Source: Mesorhizobium sp. M4B.F.Ca.ET.058.02.1.1
GTDB taxonomy: Bacteria; Pseudomonadota; Alphaproteobacteria; Rhizobiales; Rhizobiaceae
Assembly: GCF_003952505.1 (NCBI RefSeq)
Contig: NZ_CP034450.1
Coordinates: forward strand, 4,030,001-4,094,000
DNA: 64,000 nucleotides
Reading direction: 5' to 3'
How positions within the stretch are numbered: the stretch's first letter is position 1; every line of letters starts with the position of its first letter. Made by a program: the position numbers and the translations under genes. Below the pieces are notes generated by a model. The model saw only the letters and a program-made list of their open reading frames with translations. It made no database searches and had not been told where the DNA came from. This document shows, in pieces, positions 17,624-26,213 of this stretch.

Positions 17624-18300
17624 AACACGTGCTCGACCGTCCCATCTGGAGCGCTCTCGCGACGCGGCATCAGGCCTTCGCGCAAGGCGACAACCTCGCC
17701 AGGCGATACATGCCGTCAATCGTTCCGTTCTCCGCGACGGCCGTGGACGACAAGGAAAGCCTTGAGGCGCTGGCCAAGCTTATTCCACCACGCGAAAGCT
17801 CCTTCGTGGTCCAGGCGGACGCAATCGTCCTGCCCGCGGCGCTCTGTGCGATTTCAACCGCGTCCCTGGTCCAGATGATTGCCGAGCATCCGGTGCAGGC
17901 CGTGTCGGACGAGCGCATCCGGCGGTTGACGCAGGACGATGCCGCCGAGATGCTCGCTCTGGCGGCGCTCACCAGGCCCGGCCCGTTCACGCTGGAGGCG
18001 TTGAGCCTCGGCGATTTCTGGGGGGTCAAGATCGACGGCAGGCTGGCGGCGATGGCCGGCGAGCGCATGAAGCAGCCGGGCTATACCGAGCTCAGCGGCG
18101 TGTGCTCGCATCCGGATTTCCGCGGCGGCGGCCTTGCCAGGCGGCTGTCCCTGTTCGTTGCAAACCGGATCATGACGCGGGGCGAAATCCCCTATCTCCA
18201 CGCTTATGCCAGCAATGTCGCGGCCACGGGACTGTACGAGTCCATCGGCTTCCGGCTGAGAAGCATGATGAACATGGCCGTGGTTCAGCGCACCGGATAG
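17620..18300 (+). CDS. GNAT family N-acetyltransferase
   Basis: 226 residues. The C-terminal half has the GNAT/FR47 fold: GVCSHPDFRGGGLARRLSLF is the acetyl-CoA pyrophosphate loop (R/Q-x-x-G-x-A/G), followed by LHAYASNVAATGLYESIGF. The N-terminal half is less conserved, as usual for FR47-like enzymes. Substrate unknown. Coupled to the upstream MarR gene by a 4-nt overlap. Confidence 0.88.
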   Translation: MKHVLDRPIWSALATRHQAFAQGDNLARRYMPSIVPFSATAVDDKESLEALAKLIPPRESSFVVQADAIVLPAALCAISTASLVQMIAEHPVQAVSDERIRRLTQDDAAEMLALAALTRPGPFTLEALSLGDFWGVKIDGRLAAMAGERMKQPGYTELSGVCSHPDFRGGGLARRLSLFVANRIMTRGEIPYLHAYASNVAATGLYESIGFRLRSMMNMAVVQRTG

Positions 18301-18329
18301 GGCGCACCAGCGGCCGTTCTCGCGGACCT

Positions 18330-18432
18330 AGAGCGTTTCACGGAAACGGCAAACTGCTCCGTCTCTTTGTTTTTTGTTTTGAGGCAATTCCGGACGGAAA
18401 ACCGCTCACACTTTTCCTGGAATTGCTCTAGG
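18330..18432. repeat. Short element with CTAGAGC / GCTCTAG ends
   Basis: A stretch of about 100 bp bounded by CCTAGAGC and GCTCTAGG, containing GTTTCACGGAAAC and a T-rich centre. A smaller relative with TTAGAGC...GCTCTAA ends lies at 22580-22626. This pattern is common between genes in rhizobia. The stop codon of the following minus-strand gene lies at its right end. Confidence 0.5.
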
Positions 18433-18652
18433 CCGACTTTGGCTCAAGCCGCCGGAAGCCGACGGCTTCCATCAGCATGTCCTCTTCGACCATGCCGGCA
18501 TTGTGCAGGGCAAGCAGGTTCAGGGCGATTTCCCGGGCTTCGGTCGAATCGGGATGCGCCTGGCGCCGCCGGCAGGCCTCGTCAAAGACGCGCTGCAGCC
18601 TGGCGATATCGGCAGGCTTCAGCAGGCCACGGTCATAAACAGACTTTGGCAT
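18428..18652 (-). CDS. Small conserved-looking hypothetical protein
   Basis: 74 residues starting MPKSVYDRGLLKPADIARLQ, fully helical and charged, without signal or membrane segment. AGGAGACTGCC directly precedes the ATG, a strong translation start. The body (RVFDEACRRRQAHPDSTEAR) reads like a small cytosolic helical protein. Function not recognised; transcribed alone. Confidence 0.7.
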   Translation of the reverse strand: MPKSVYDRGLLKPADIARLQRVFDEACRRRQAHPDSTEAREIALNLLALHNAGMVEEDMLMEAVGFRRLEPKSA

Positions 18653-18737
18653 GGCAGTCTCCTGACAAGGACCTAGGGCGCCACGCATAAATTGCCAATC
18701 TTTCCCGAAGCTTGACTGGTTCGCGAAATGAAAAGGA

Positions 18738-18761
18738 GGGATCTCGGGGCGCCGAGATCCC
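18738..18761 (-). terminator. Rho-independent terminator of the phoX-like gene
   Basis: GGGATCTCGG, loop of 4, CCGAGATCCC: a perfect 10-bp GC-rich stem. On the minus strand it is followed by TCCTTTT, and on the plus strand by TTCTTT, so it could stop transcription in both directions. It lies 36 bp after the phoX-like stop codon. Confidence 0.8.
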
Positions 18762-18797
18762 TTCTTTGATCATGCAATGGGTCGAGATGACCGCAGG

Positions 18798-20801
18798 TCA
18801 GACGGCGATCTTGCCGCCGCCCTTTTTGGTGATGGCGACCACTGAAGGCCGCGTCGGCATGTCGGGCTTGAAGTCGGGCCAGCGGGTCGCCAGGTCCTCA
18901 TAGTAGGAGGGGCGGCCGAAGGCTTCCCAATCCTCGCCGCCGTCGCCCGGATGCTGGACGGCGACGAAGGCGGTCTGATCGTCCGGCGCGAACAGCGGGC
19001 CGCACATCTCGGCGCCGATCGGCACGCGGAAGAACAGCTTTGAGGTCGCCCGCGCGGCGCCCTCGGTGTCGACCGCCCACAGGCCGTCAGTACGGCCGGT
19101 GGCCTTCGGGCCCTGGCCGTCGGTGGCGACCCACAAGCGGCCGGCCGAATCGACGGCGCAATTGTCCGGCATGCCGAACCAGCCATTGGCGGTGGTCGCG
19201 GTCGAGAAGGTGGCGCCGACGTCGGCCACCGAAGGATCGCCGCATTTCAGCATCACTTCCCACTTACCCTTGGCGGCAGTGAAGTCGCCGCCGTCCTCGA
19301 CGATCTCGATGATATGCCCGAAGGCGTTCGCCGCGCGCGGATTGGCGGCGTCGACCTGTTCGGGCTTGCGCTTGGAATTGTTGGTCAGCATGACATAGAC
19401 CTTGCCGTTGGCGCCGTTCGGCTGGATGTCCTCGGGACGGTCCATCTTGGTGGCGCCGAGCAGGTCGGCGGCGCGGCGCGTCTCGATCAGCACGTCGGCC
19501 TGGCCGGTAAAGCCATTCTCAGCGGTGAGCGGCCCCTGGCCGAACACGATCGGCATCCATTCGACGGTGCCATCCTCGGCGAATTTGGCGACATGCAGCG
19601 TGCCGTCGTCGAGCAGGTCCTTGTTGGCCGCGAGGTCGTTGGGATTGAATTTGCCCGTGGTGACAAATTTATAGACATAGTCGAAACGCTCGTCGTCGCC
19701 GAGATAGAAGACGACGCGGCCGTCCTTGGCGACGATCGATTCCGCGCCCTCATGCTTGAAGCGGCCCATGGCCGTGCGCTTGCGCGGCACCGAATTCGGA
19801 TCATTGACGTCGACCTCGACGATCCAGCCGAAGCGGTTGGGCTCGTTCGGCTCCTTGGCAAGGTCGAAGCGGTCGTAATGCGCGCCCCATTCATAGGCGC
19901 CTTCCGGGATGCCGAGACGCTTGTAGTTGGCCGCTTCCTTGTGGCCTTCCGGCAGCTCGCCGGTGAAATAGCCATGGATGTTCTCCTCGGCCATGACATA
20001 GGTGCCCCATGGGGTGACGCCGCCGGCGCAATTGTTGAAGGTGCCGACGACCTTGGTGCCGGAAGGATCGGCGTTGGTCTTGAGGCGATCATGGCCGGCG
20101 GCCGGACCCGACAGCGCCATCTCGGTTTTGGAGGTGATCCGCCGGTTGAGCTTGCCGTCGCGCACCACCTGCCATTTGCCCCCGTCCTTGCGGATCTCGA
20201 CGATGGTGCCGCCATGCGCCGCCATCTCGACATCGACCTGCTCCTTGCTGAGAGGCGCTGTCTCTGCGGCCTTCTTGCCGTCCTTGTCGACGATCTTGAC
20301 GATGCCGGGGAACATCAGATGCGGGTTGGTGTATTCGTGGTTGACCACCAGCAGACCATGCTCGGCCGAGCCGTCGATCGGGATATAGCCGATATAGTCG
20401 TTGTTGTAGCCGAACTGTTTTGCCTGGGCCTCGGCCGACTGCTTTACCGGGTCGAATTCCGGCGAGTCGGCAAACAGCGGGTCGCCCCAGCGCAAGAGCA
20501 CATCGGCGTCGTAACCCGGTGCGACATGGTGCTTGTCGTCGATGCCGGCCTCGAGCTCGTCGAACTTGAAAGCCGAGGCTTCTGCGGCGCGGGCATCGTC
20601 GGCGGCGACGAGCGCCAGCGGGCTGACCGTGGCGGCGATGGCCGAAACGGCCAGCGAGCCCTTCAGGAAGCCACGGCGCGAGAAACGCGCGGCGATGATC
20701 TCGCCCATGGTGCGGTTGTCGGTAGGATTGACGGCCGGACCGTCATTCTCCTCGAGCAGGCTGGTGCGGAAACCGGTGTCAGGGGAGCGGTGGTCGGTCA
20801 T
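18798..20801 (-). CDS. phoX: PhoX family alkaline phosphatase (DUF839), TAT-exported
   Basis: 667 residues. A twin-arginine signal (FSRRGFLKGSLAVSAIAATV, near residue 42) predicts export of a folded, cofactor-loaded protein. The body is the DUF839/PhoX beta-propeller: NHEYTNPH, NNCAGGVTPWGTYVMAEENI and MPDNCAVDSAGRLWVATDGQ are typical. PhoX enzymes are Ca/Fe-dependent phosphatases that release phosphate from organic esters under phosphate starvation. AGAGGAA precedes the ATG, a candidate Pho box lies 60 bp upstream, and a strong terminator follows. Confidence 0.9.
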   Translation of the reverse strand: MTDHRSPDTGFRTSLLEENDGPAVNPTDNRTMGEIIAARFSRRGFLKGSLAVSAIAATVSPLALVAADDARAAEASAFKFDELEAGIDDKHHVAPGYDADVLLRWGDPLFADSPEFDPVKQSAEAQAKQFGYNNDYIGYIPIDGSAEHGLLVVNHEYTNPHLMFPGIVKIVDKDGKKAAETAPLSKEQVDVEMAAHGGTIVEIRKDGGKWQVVRDGKLNRRITSKTEMALSGPAAGHDRLKTNADPSGTKVVGTFNNCAGGVTPWGTYVMAEENIHGYFTGELPEGHKEAANYKRLGIPEGAYEWGAHYDRFDLAKEPNEPNRFGWIVEVDVNDPNSVPRKRTAMGRFKHEGAESIVAKDGRVVFYLGDDERFDYVYKFVTTGKFNPNDLAANKDLLDDGTLHVAKFAEDGTVEWMPIVFGQGPLTAENGFTGQADVLIETRRAADLLGATKMDRPEDIQPNGANGKVYVMLTNNSKRKPEQVDAANPRAANAFGHIIEIVEDGGDFTAAKGKWEVMLKCGDPSVADVGATFSTATTANGWFGMPDNCAVDSAGRLWVATDGQGPKATGRTDGLWAVDTEGAARATSKLFFRVPIGAEMCGPLFAPDDQTAFVAVQHPGDGGEDWEAFGRPSYYEDLATRWPDFKPDMPTRPSVVAITKKGGGKIAV

Positions 20802-20860
20802 GAGCTTTCCTCTGGCTTCTTGGCTGGAGCATGTGAGCTTCCGACCCGTATAGCCGCAGG

Positions 20861-20878
20861 ATCACATTTTCGTGACAG
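20861..20878 (-). promoter_or_regulatory. Candidate Pho box upstream of phoX
   Basis: On the minus strand CTGTCAC-GAAA-ATGTGAT matches the PhoB direct-repeat consensus CTGTCAT-N4-CTGTCAT at 11 of 14 positions, about 60 bp before the phoX start codon. The rest of the 346-bp gap to the next gene (20879-21147) shows no other feature I can support. Confidence 0.45.
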
Positions 20879-21147
20879 AAGTCGCGATTTCGGCAATCTA
20901 TTTGCCGGCTCATGAGCGCGACCATGGATACGGCCGGCTTCGGCCGTCATTCGTCGCTCCCGCATGATCGTCAAAATATCGCGCCGGCCAGCACCAACCA
21001 TGTTGCCAGGACGTATCTTGCGACATCCGGCTTCGATCATGTCTGAGCGGGACACCGGTCCGACGCGGTCTGCTTGACGGCCTCGCGCGCTTGGGAAACA
21101 AGGACTGCGGCACGCGCGGCGACGGCCGCTACAGGAGGGGATGAAAA

Positions 21148-21486
21148 GTGAGTTTCTGGGGACTGGTGCAGCTTGGTGTGTCGACCGTGATCTTCCTGCT
21201 CGCGGCGACCGCGGCCAAGCAATGGGGGCTGGCGCCAAGCCTCGGCAAGATCGTGCTGACGCTGGCGCTCTATTCGATCGGCAACCTGATCATGCTGAGG
21301 CTGATCCGTGAGTTCGGCATGTCGGTGTCGTTCAGCCTTTCGGCGGTGATCCAACTGGTGTCGGTGAACGTGGTTGCGCTTGCCTTTTTCGGCGAGAGGG
21401 TCAACGCGCTGCAGGCCACCGGCATCGTGCTGGCGATCGCCGCCGTGGCGCTGATCACCCTCGGGCCCTATATGCAGCGGCTGTAG
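21148..21486 (+). CDS. EamA/SMR-like four-helix transporter
   Basis: 112 residues, four membrane helices, the size of a small multidrug-resistance protein or half an EamA transporter. The end (ALAFFGERVNALQATGIVLA) carries the conserved GER motif of the DMT superfamily. The start is GTG with an excellent AGGAGGG 8-14 nt upstream; an ATG 7 nt earlier is out of frame. It is 16 bp before the PAP2 gene, so the two are likely co-transcribed. Substrate unknown. Confidence 0.82.
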   Translation: MSFWGLVQLGVSTVIFLLAATAAKQWGLAPSLGKIVLTLALYSIGNLIMLRLIREFGMSVSFSLSAVIQLVSVNVVALAFFGERVNALQATGIVLAIAAVALITLGPYMQRL

Positions 21487-21502
21487 TCGGACGGCCAAGC
21501 TG

Positions 21503-22204
21503 ATGAGGTCCTTCGCAACCGCCCTGCTCAACAAGATCGAGTTCCCGGTTCTACTGGCCGGACTGGTGATCGCCGGCGGTCTGTGGGGCTTGGAGGAGCT
21601 GATGGAGGTGGCGCACGCGACCACGCCGCATGCTTTCGACACCGAGATCCTGCTCGCCTTTCGCCATCCGGGCCAGCCGGATAGTCCGATCGGCCCGGCC
21701 TGGCTGGAAGGGGCGGTGCGCGACATTACCAGCCTTGGCGGCACCAGCGTTTTGGTGCTGGTGACGACAGCGGTCATCATCTATCTACTGCTCATCCGCC
21801 GGCCGGCAACCGCGCTGCTGATGTTCGTGGCCGTGGCGGGCGGGCAAGTGCTGTCGAGCCTGCTCAAGTTCGAAGTCGACCGGCCACGACCGGATCTTGT
21901 TTCGCATCTCGTCAACGAGACCTCGCTGTCCTTTCCGAGTGGTCACGCCATGCTTTCGGCGGTGACCTACCTCACCCTAGGCAGCATGGCGGCCCGCTTC
22001 CTGCCGGGCCGCACGACGAAGATCTTTGTCCTCGGCCTTGCCATACTGACGACATTGCTGGTCGGCGCCAGCCGCGTCTATCTCGGCGTCCACTGGCCGT
22101 CCGACGTGCTCGCCGGCTGGTGTGCCGGTTTCGCCTGGGCCATGCTCTGCTGGCTGGTGGCGCGCTTCCTGCAGCGGCGCCATGCGGTGGCGGACAGTGA
22201 GTGA
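21503..22204 (+). CDS. PAP2 family membrane phosphatase
   Basis: 233 residues with about six membrane helices and the three acid-phosphatase motifs: KFEVDRPRP, PSGHAML and SRVYLGVHWPSDVLAGW. These enzymes dephosphorylate lipid phosphates such as undecaprenyl-PP or phosphatidate phosphates on the membrane. It lies in a short operon with the upstream four-helix transporter. Confidence 0.92.
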   Translation: MRSFATALLNKIEFPVLLAGLVIAGGLWGLEELMEVAHATTPHAFDTEILLAFRHPGQPDSPIGPAWLEGAVRDITSLGGTSVLVLVTTAVIIYLLLIRRPATALLMFVAVAGGQVLSSLLKFEVDRPRPDLVSHLVNETSLSFPSGHAMLSAVTYLTLGSMAARFLPGRTTKIFVLGLAILTTLLVGASRVYLGVHWPSDVLAGWCAGFAWAMLCWLVARFLQRRHAVADSE

Positions 22205-22208
22205 CCCA

Positions 22209-22244
22209 TGTTTCATCCATGCTAAATGATGCTTGAAACATCAT
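22209..22244. promoter_or_regulatory. Nested inverted repeats before the XRE gene
   Basis: TGTTTCA (22209-22215) pairs with TGAAACA (22234-22240), and ATGATG (22226-22231) pairs with CATCAT (22239-22244). They lie 52-87 bp before the XRE start, followed by AT-rich promoter-like sequence, and are a plausible operator for that regulator. Confidence 0.4.
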
Positions 22245-22295
22245 GATCCTTATATTATCCATTGATACTGCAGACTCAGACAAGGGTTCTGGCCG

Positions 22296-22565
22296 ATGAT
22301 CACCGCCCAGCAGATGCGCGCCGCGAGGGCGCTGGCCGGCATCGATCAGAAGACGCTGGCCGAGCGCGCCGGGGTTTCGCTTCCGACCATCCAGCGCATG
22401 GAGGCGAGCGACGGTGTCGTCAGGGGCGTGGTCGACACGCTGATGAAGGTCATCCAGGCCCTCGACGGGTCCGGGGTGGAGCTGATCGGCGAGAACCAGG
22501 CCAGCGAGCGCGGCGGCAGGGGCGTGCGCCTCAAGCCGGCCGCACCGCAGAACCCGCAAGGCTGA
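22296..22565 (+). CDS. XRE family regulator, probably of the SulP gene
   Basis: 89 residues. A Cro/CI-type helix-turn-helix covers residues 1-60 (MRAARALAGIDQKTLAERAG, then VSLPTIQRMEASDG), with a short tail GVELIGENQASERGGRGVRL. It is 129 bp upstream of a SulP transporter on the same strand, separated by a TAGAGC-type repeat, and is the likely local regulator. Inverted repeats precede it. Confidence 0.85.
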   Translation: MITAQQMRAARALAGIDQKTLAERAGVSLPTIQRMEASDGVVRGVVDTLMKVIQALDGSGVELIGENQASERGGRGVRLKPAAPQNPQG

Positions 22566-22579
22566 GCCGGCACGTAAAG

Positions 22580-22626
22580 TGTTAGAGCATATCTTGTGCG
22601 TCCGATTTGGACGCGCGTCGCTCTAA
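22580..22626. repeat. Short inverted repeat with TTAGAGC / GCTCTAA ends
   Basis: TTAGAGCATATC...GTCGCTCTAA surrounds a GCGTCCGATTTGGACGC hairpin core. It is related to the element at 18330-18432, lies between the XRE and SulP genes, and may reduce read-through. Confidence 0.5.
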
Positions 22627-22694
22627 AGTCGCGACGGCGACCGCCGACATCCCTGCCGACGATCCCGCCGCCTTTCAGGAGTGGAAGGCAGTCC

Positions 22695-24398
22695 ATGGAT
22701 CAAACCAGGCGGGCAACCCATCAACCGGCACGGCCGACATTTGCCGAACTGTTCACACCGAAGCTGGTGACGGTGCTGCGCGAGGGCTACACGCTGGCGC
22801 ATTTCAGGGCCGACGCCGTTGCCGGGCTGACGGTCGCCATCGTGGCGCTGCCACTGTCGATGGCGATCGCGATCGCATCCGGCGTCACACCAGAGCGCGG
22901 CCTCTACACCTCGATCGTCGGCGGCTTCATCATTTCGGCGCTCGGCGGCAGCCGCTTCCAGATCGGCGGGCCGGCGGGCGCCTTCATCGTGCTGGTGGCG
23001 GCGACGGTGGCGCGTGTGGGCGTCGACGGTCTGCTGCTGGCGACGATTATGGCCGGCGTCTTCCTGCTCGCCATCGGCTACCTCAGGCTCGGCACCTATA
23101 TCAAGTTCATCCCGTATCCGGTGACCGTCGGCTTCACCGCGGGGATTGCCGTCATCATCTTCTCCGGCCAGATCACCGAGCTGTTCGGGCTGAAGCTCGC
23201 CGGCAAGGAGCCGGGGCCGCTGGTGCCGAAGCTGATGGCGCTCAGCGAGGCGGCCGGCACGATCAACCCGGCCGCGACCTTCGTGGCGGTGCTTACCATC
23301 GCGACCATCGTCCTCCTCAAGCGCTGGCGGCCGAAATGGCCGGCGATGCTGGTCGCCATCGGGCTGGCCTCACTCGTCGTGGCGCTGTTTTCACTGCCGG
23401 CCGAAACGATCGGCACGCGCTTTGGCGGCATCCCGCGAAGCCTGCAATGGCCGGCCCTGCCGCCGCTCAGTCTCGACAGGATGGTCGACGTGCTGCCGGA
23501 CGCGATCGCCTTTGCCCTGCTCGGCGCGATCGAATCGCTGCTGTCTGCCGTGGTCGCCGACGGCATGACCGGCCGCCGCCACCGCTCCAACTGCGAATTG
23601 GTGGCGCAAGGTTTCGCCAACATCGCGTCGGCCCTGTTCGGCGGAATCTGCGCCACCGGCACGATCGCCCGCACCGCCACCAACGTGCGGGCCGGCGCGC
23701 ACGGTCCGGTCTCGGGCATGTTGCATTCGGCGATGCTCTTGGCGTTGATGCTGGTGGCGGCCCCGCTCGCCAGCTACATCCCGCTCGCCGCCCTTGCCGG
23801 CGTGCTGGCGGTGGTGTGCTGGAACATGTTCGAGAAACAGGCCTTCGCCACGCTGCTCAGAAGCTCGTCAGGCGATGCGCTGGTGCTGATGGCGACGTTC
23901 CTGATCGTCATCTTCCGCGACCTCACCGAAGGCATCGTCGTCGGCTTCGCGCTGGGCTCGATCCTGTTCATCGATCGCATGGCCAAATCGATCGCCGTCG
24001 AGGCCGACCAGCCGCTGGTGCCGGAGGACGTCGCCGACCGCGCCACCGCCTATGATTCCAGCGAGGCGAGCGATGCCGACACTGTCGTCTACCGCATTTC
24101 GGGCGCCTTCTTCTTCGGCGCCGCTTCGACCGTCGGCGCCGTGCTCGACCGCATCGCCGACCAGAGGAAGAACTTCATCCTCGACTGTTCGGCGGTGCCG
24201 TTCTTCGATTCCACCGCGGCCAACGTCATCGAGGGCGCGGCGCACAAGGCCAAGCGCGCCGGCGTGCGCTTTATCATCGCCGGCGCTGCGCCGCAGACGC
24301 GGCGCATGCTGATCAACCACGGCGTCAAGCGGCCGCTGGTCACCTACGCCGCCTCGATCCGCGATGCGCAGGCGCAGCTCAAGGCGCCCGCCGCCTGA
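22695..24398 (+). CDS. SulP family anion transporter with STAS domain
   Basis: 567 residues. The membrane part (about 60-420) carries SulP features: VAIVALPLSMAIAIASGVTP, GLYTSIVGGFIISALGGSRF, and NCELVAQGFANIASALFGG. The C-terminal STAS domain (about 460-560) has the conserved Ser in PFFDSTAANV. SulP proteins import sulfate, bicarbonate or dicarboxylates by proton or sodium symport; the substrate here is not determinable. The start at 22695 follows GGAAGG; the longer frame reads through repeat DNA. Confidence 0.92.
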   Translation: MDQTRRATHQPARPTFAELFTPKLVTVLREGYTLAHFRADAVAGLTVAIVALPLSMAIAIASGVTPERGLYTSIVGGFIISALGGSRFQIGGPAGAFIVLVAATVARVGVDGLLLATIMAGVFLLAIGYLRLGTYIKFIPYPVTVGFTAGIAVIIFSGQITELFGLKLAGKEPGPLVPKLMALSEAAGTINPAATFVAVLTIATIVLLKRWRPKWPAMLVAIGLASLVVALFSLPAETIGTRFGGIPRSLQWPALPPLSLDRMVDVLPDAIAFALLGAIESLLSAVVADGMTGRRHRSNCELVAQGFANIASALFGGICATGTIARTATNVRAGAHGPVSGMLHSAMLLALMLVAAPLASYIPLAALAGVLAVVCWNMFEKQAFATLLRSSSGDALVLMATFLIVIFRDLTEGIVVGFALGSILFIDRMAKSIAVEADQPLVPEDVADRATAYDSSEASDADTVVYRISGAFFFGAASTVGAVLDRIADQRKNFILDCSAVPFFDSTAANVIEGAAHKAKRAGVRFIIAGAAPQTRRMLINHGVKRPLVTYAASIRDAQAQLKAPAA

Positions 24399-24442
24399 TC
24401 GCTGAGCGGGCGGCCTCAACTCGAGCCGACCGCCCGACGGCT

Positions 24443-25300
24443 TCAATCGAGGCTGAGCGCGGCGACCTCGCCCTCGTTCATCAGCGGCACGAAGATGGTT
24501 TTGCCATCGGCGCCGATGTCGGCGCTGCCCGGCTTGAAGGTGGCGACCACCTCAGGCTTGCCACCGCCGTGATAGCGGTAGAGCGTGCCGGTCATGTAGG
24601 CGGTGGCGTAGATGCTGTCGCCGATGGCGACGACGCCGTCGAGGTCGGCGAACTTTTCCGCGCCGGGTAATTGCGAAACCGTCCTGGTGGCGAGGTCGAC
24701 CGCAAGCAGGCCGCCGGGCTCGGCGGTGCTGAAGTCAGGCTTGATGCCCTTGCCCCAGGACGCGACGATCAGCCTGCCGCCGTCGGCGAAGACGCCGTTG
24801 GGCGAGGCAAGCGCGGCGTTCTTGACGAACAGTTTCGGTGTGTCGCTGTCGATGCGGTAAATCGCGTCGGCCAGCATGTCGCTGACATAGACCTTGCCCG
24901 CGCTGTCGGCCGTCATGTCGTTGAGGAAGACGGCGTCCGGCACGTCGATGCTTGTGAGCAGCTTGCCGCTGGAGAGATCGACGACGCGGACCCTGGTGAT
25001 GTCGGCGACATAGAGCTTGCCGCCGGAAATCGCCATGCCCTTGGGCGCGTCCATGCCGTCGGTCCAATGCCGCGTGACGACCTTGCCGTCGAGCGATAGC
25101 ACCGAAAGGTAGCCATTGCCGTCGGCCGCGCCGGGATTGCCGACGATGTTGGAGACGATGATGCGCTTGTTGACGGCATCGAAGAGCGCCTATTCCGGCT
25201 GCTCGAAGCCGGTGGCGCGCCAGATTTCGCCGGCCTCGGCGACTGAAGTCAGCGCAATGCCGGCGATCGCGAAGATGGTCGAAGCGATGAGGGTCTTCAT
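24443..25300 (-). pseudogene. SMP-30/gluconolactonase-like exported protein, amber codon 37
   Basis: A 285-codon frame starting MKTLIASTIFAIAGIALTSV (signal peptide) and continuing as a six-bladed propeller of SMP-30/NHL type (MDAPKGMAISGGKLYVADIT; DAVFLNDMTADSAGKVYVSD; ASPNGVFADGGRLIVASWGK). Codon 37 is TAG (25190-25192) in GFEQPE-stop-ALFDAVNKR; one base change from TCG (Ser) would explain it. The remaining 248 codons are open and protein-like, so the mutation looks recent. Translation of the downstream part would need an internal start and would lack the signal peptide. It could also be a sequencing error. It is divergent from an XRE regulator. Confidence 0.8.
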
Positions 25301-25340
25301 GGCCTGGTCTCCTGTGATGACGGCGGAGAGCTAGGGTTTT

Positions 25341-25388
25341 TGATACTTTTCCGGAATGCCTCTTCCAGCTAGTATCACAAATCGATAC
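25341..25388. promoter_or_regulatory. GATAC inverted repeats between divergent genes
   Basis: TGATAC at 25341-25346 is the inverse of GTATCA at 25372-25377, and a third half-site, GATAC, at 25384-25388 pairs with GTATC at 25372. They lie between the gluconolactonase-like gene and the divergent XRE gene, where an operator for the XRE protein would be expected. Confidence 0.4.
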
Positions 25389-25414
25389 GAATTCGCGCTG
25401 GCGAGGTGCATTCC

Positions 25415-26212
25415 ATGAACGGTCCGATCTTCGAGGCGCTGAAACGCACGCTGAGGGCGAAGGGCCTGACCTATCGCATGCTGGCCGAGCGCATGGGTGT
25501 TTCCGAGCCGACGGTGAAGCGTGTCTTCCATGAGAAGAACTGCAAGCTCGACCGCCTGGTCGAGATCTGCGCCGCCGCCGAGGTCGAGCTGGAGAACGTG
25601 CTGGGATCGATGAACAGGGGGCCGGGACCCGCCAACCATGTCGCGCCGGAGATCGAGCGCAAACTTTCTGCACGGCCGGCGCTGCTGTTCGTCTTCATCA
25701 TGCTCTCGGAGAAGTTCACACCCCAGGGCATCATGCGTTCTCAAGGGTTGAGCGAGGCCTCTATGTTCCTCTATCTGCGCGACCTGGAAGAGCTCGGCCT
25801 TGTCGAGATCGGGCGCGGGCTTTCGGCGCGGCTGCTGGTCGAGACGCCGATCCAGTGGAATTTCGACGGGCCGCTGAGGCCGCTATTCGAGACGACCAAC
25901 AAGAATTTCATCGGCTGGGCGATCACCCATCTGGAGCGCGAGGCGAGTTTCGTCAGCTTCTCGCGGCGGATGCGACCTGAGACGGCGGAGATGGTGCGGC
26001 GCGAGGCGGAAGAGCTGGCGGAGCGCGCAAAACTGCTTGCCCATCACGACCAGCACACGACACCGGAGGAACAGCTCATCGGCTACAAATGGACGTTCGC
26101 CTTCGGGGCGACGCCGTTTCCGGCGATCATGCCGATCGGGCCGCATGCACGCGATGGCGGCGCGAGGCCGAGCGGCCGGCCCGTTGCCGGCAAACCACGC
26201 CAGCCCGCCTAA
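25415..26212 (+). CDS. XRE family transcriptional regulator with C-terminal effector domain
   Basis: 265 residues. An N-terminal helix-turn-helix (RTLRAKGLTYRMLAERMGVS, EPTVKRVFHEKNCKLD) is followed by a helical domain of about 190 residues (MFLYLRDLEELGLVEIGRGL resembles a second winged-helix, then a regulatory part). GAGG lies about 7 nt before the ATG; an in-frame GTG three codons upstream is possible. It is divergent from the broken SMP-30-like gene, which it may have controlled. The ligand is unknown. Confidence 0.82.
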   Translation: MNGPIFEALKRTLRAKGLTYRMLAERMGVSEPTVKRVFHEKNCKLDRLVEICAAAEVELENVLGSMNRGPGPANHVAPEIERKLSARPALLFVFIMLSEKFTPQGIMRSQGLSEASMFLYLRDLEELGLVEIGRGLSARLLVETPIQWNFDGPLRPLFETTNKNFIGWAITHLEREASFVSFSRRMRPETAEMVRREAEELAERAKLLAHHDQHTTPEEQLIGYKWTFAFGATPFPAIMPIGPHARDGGARPSGRPVAGKPRQPA

Positions 26213-26213
26213 T

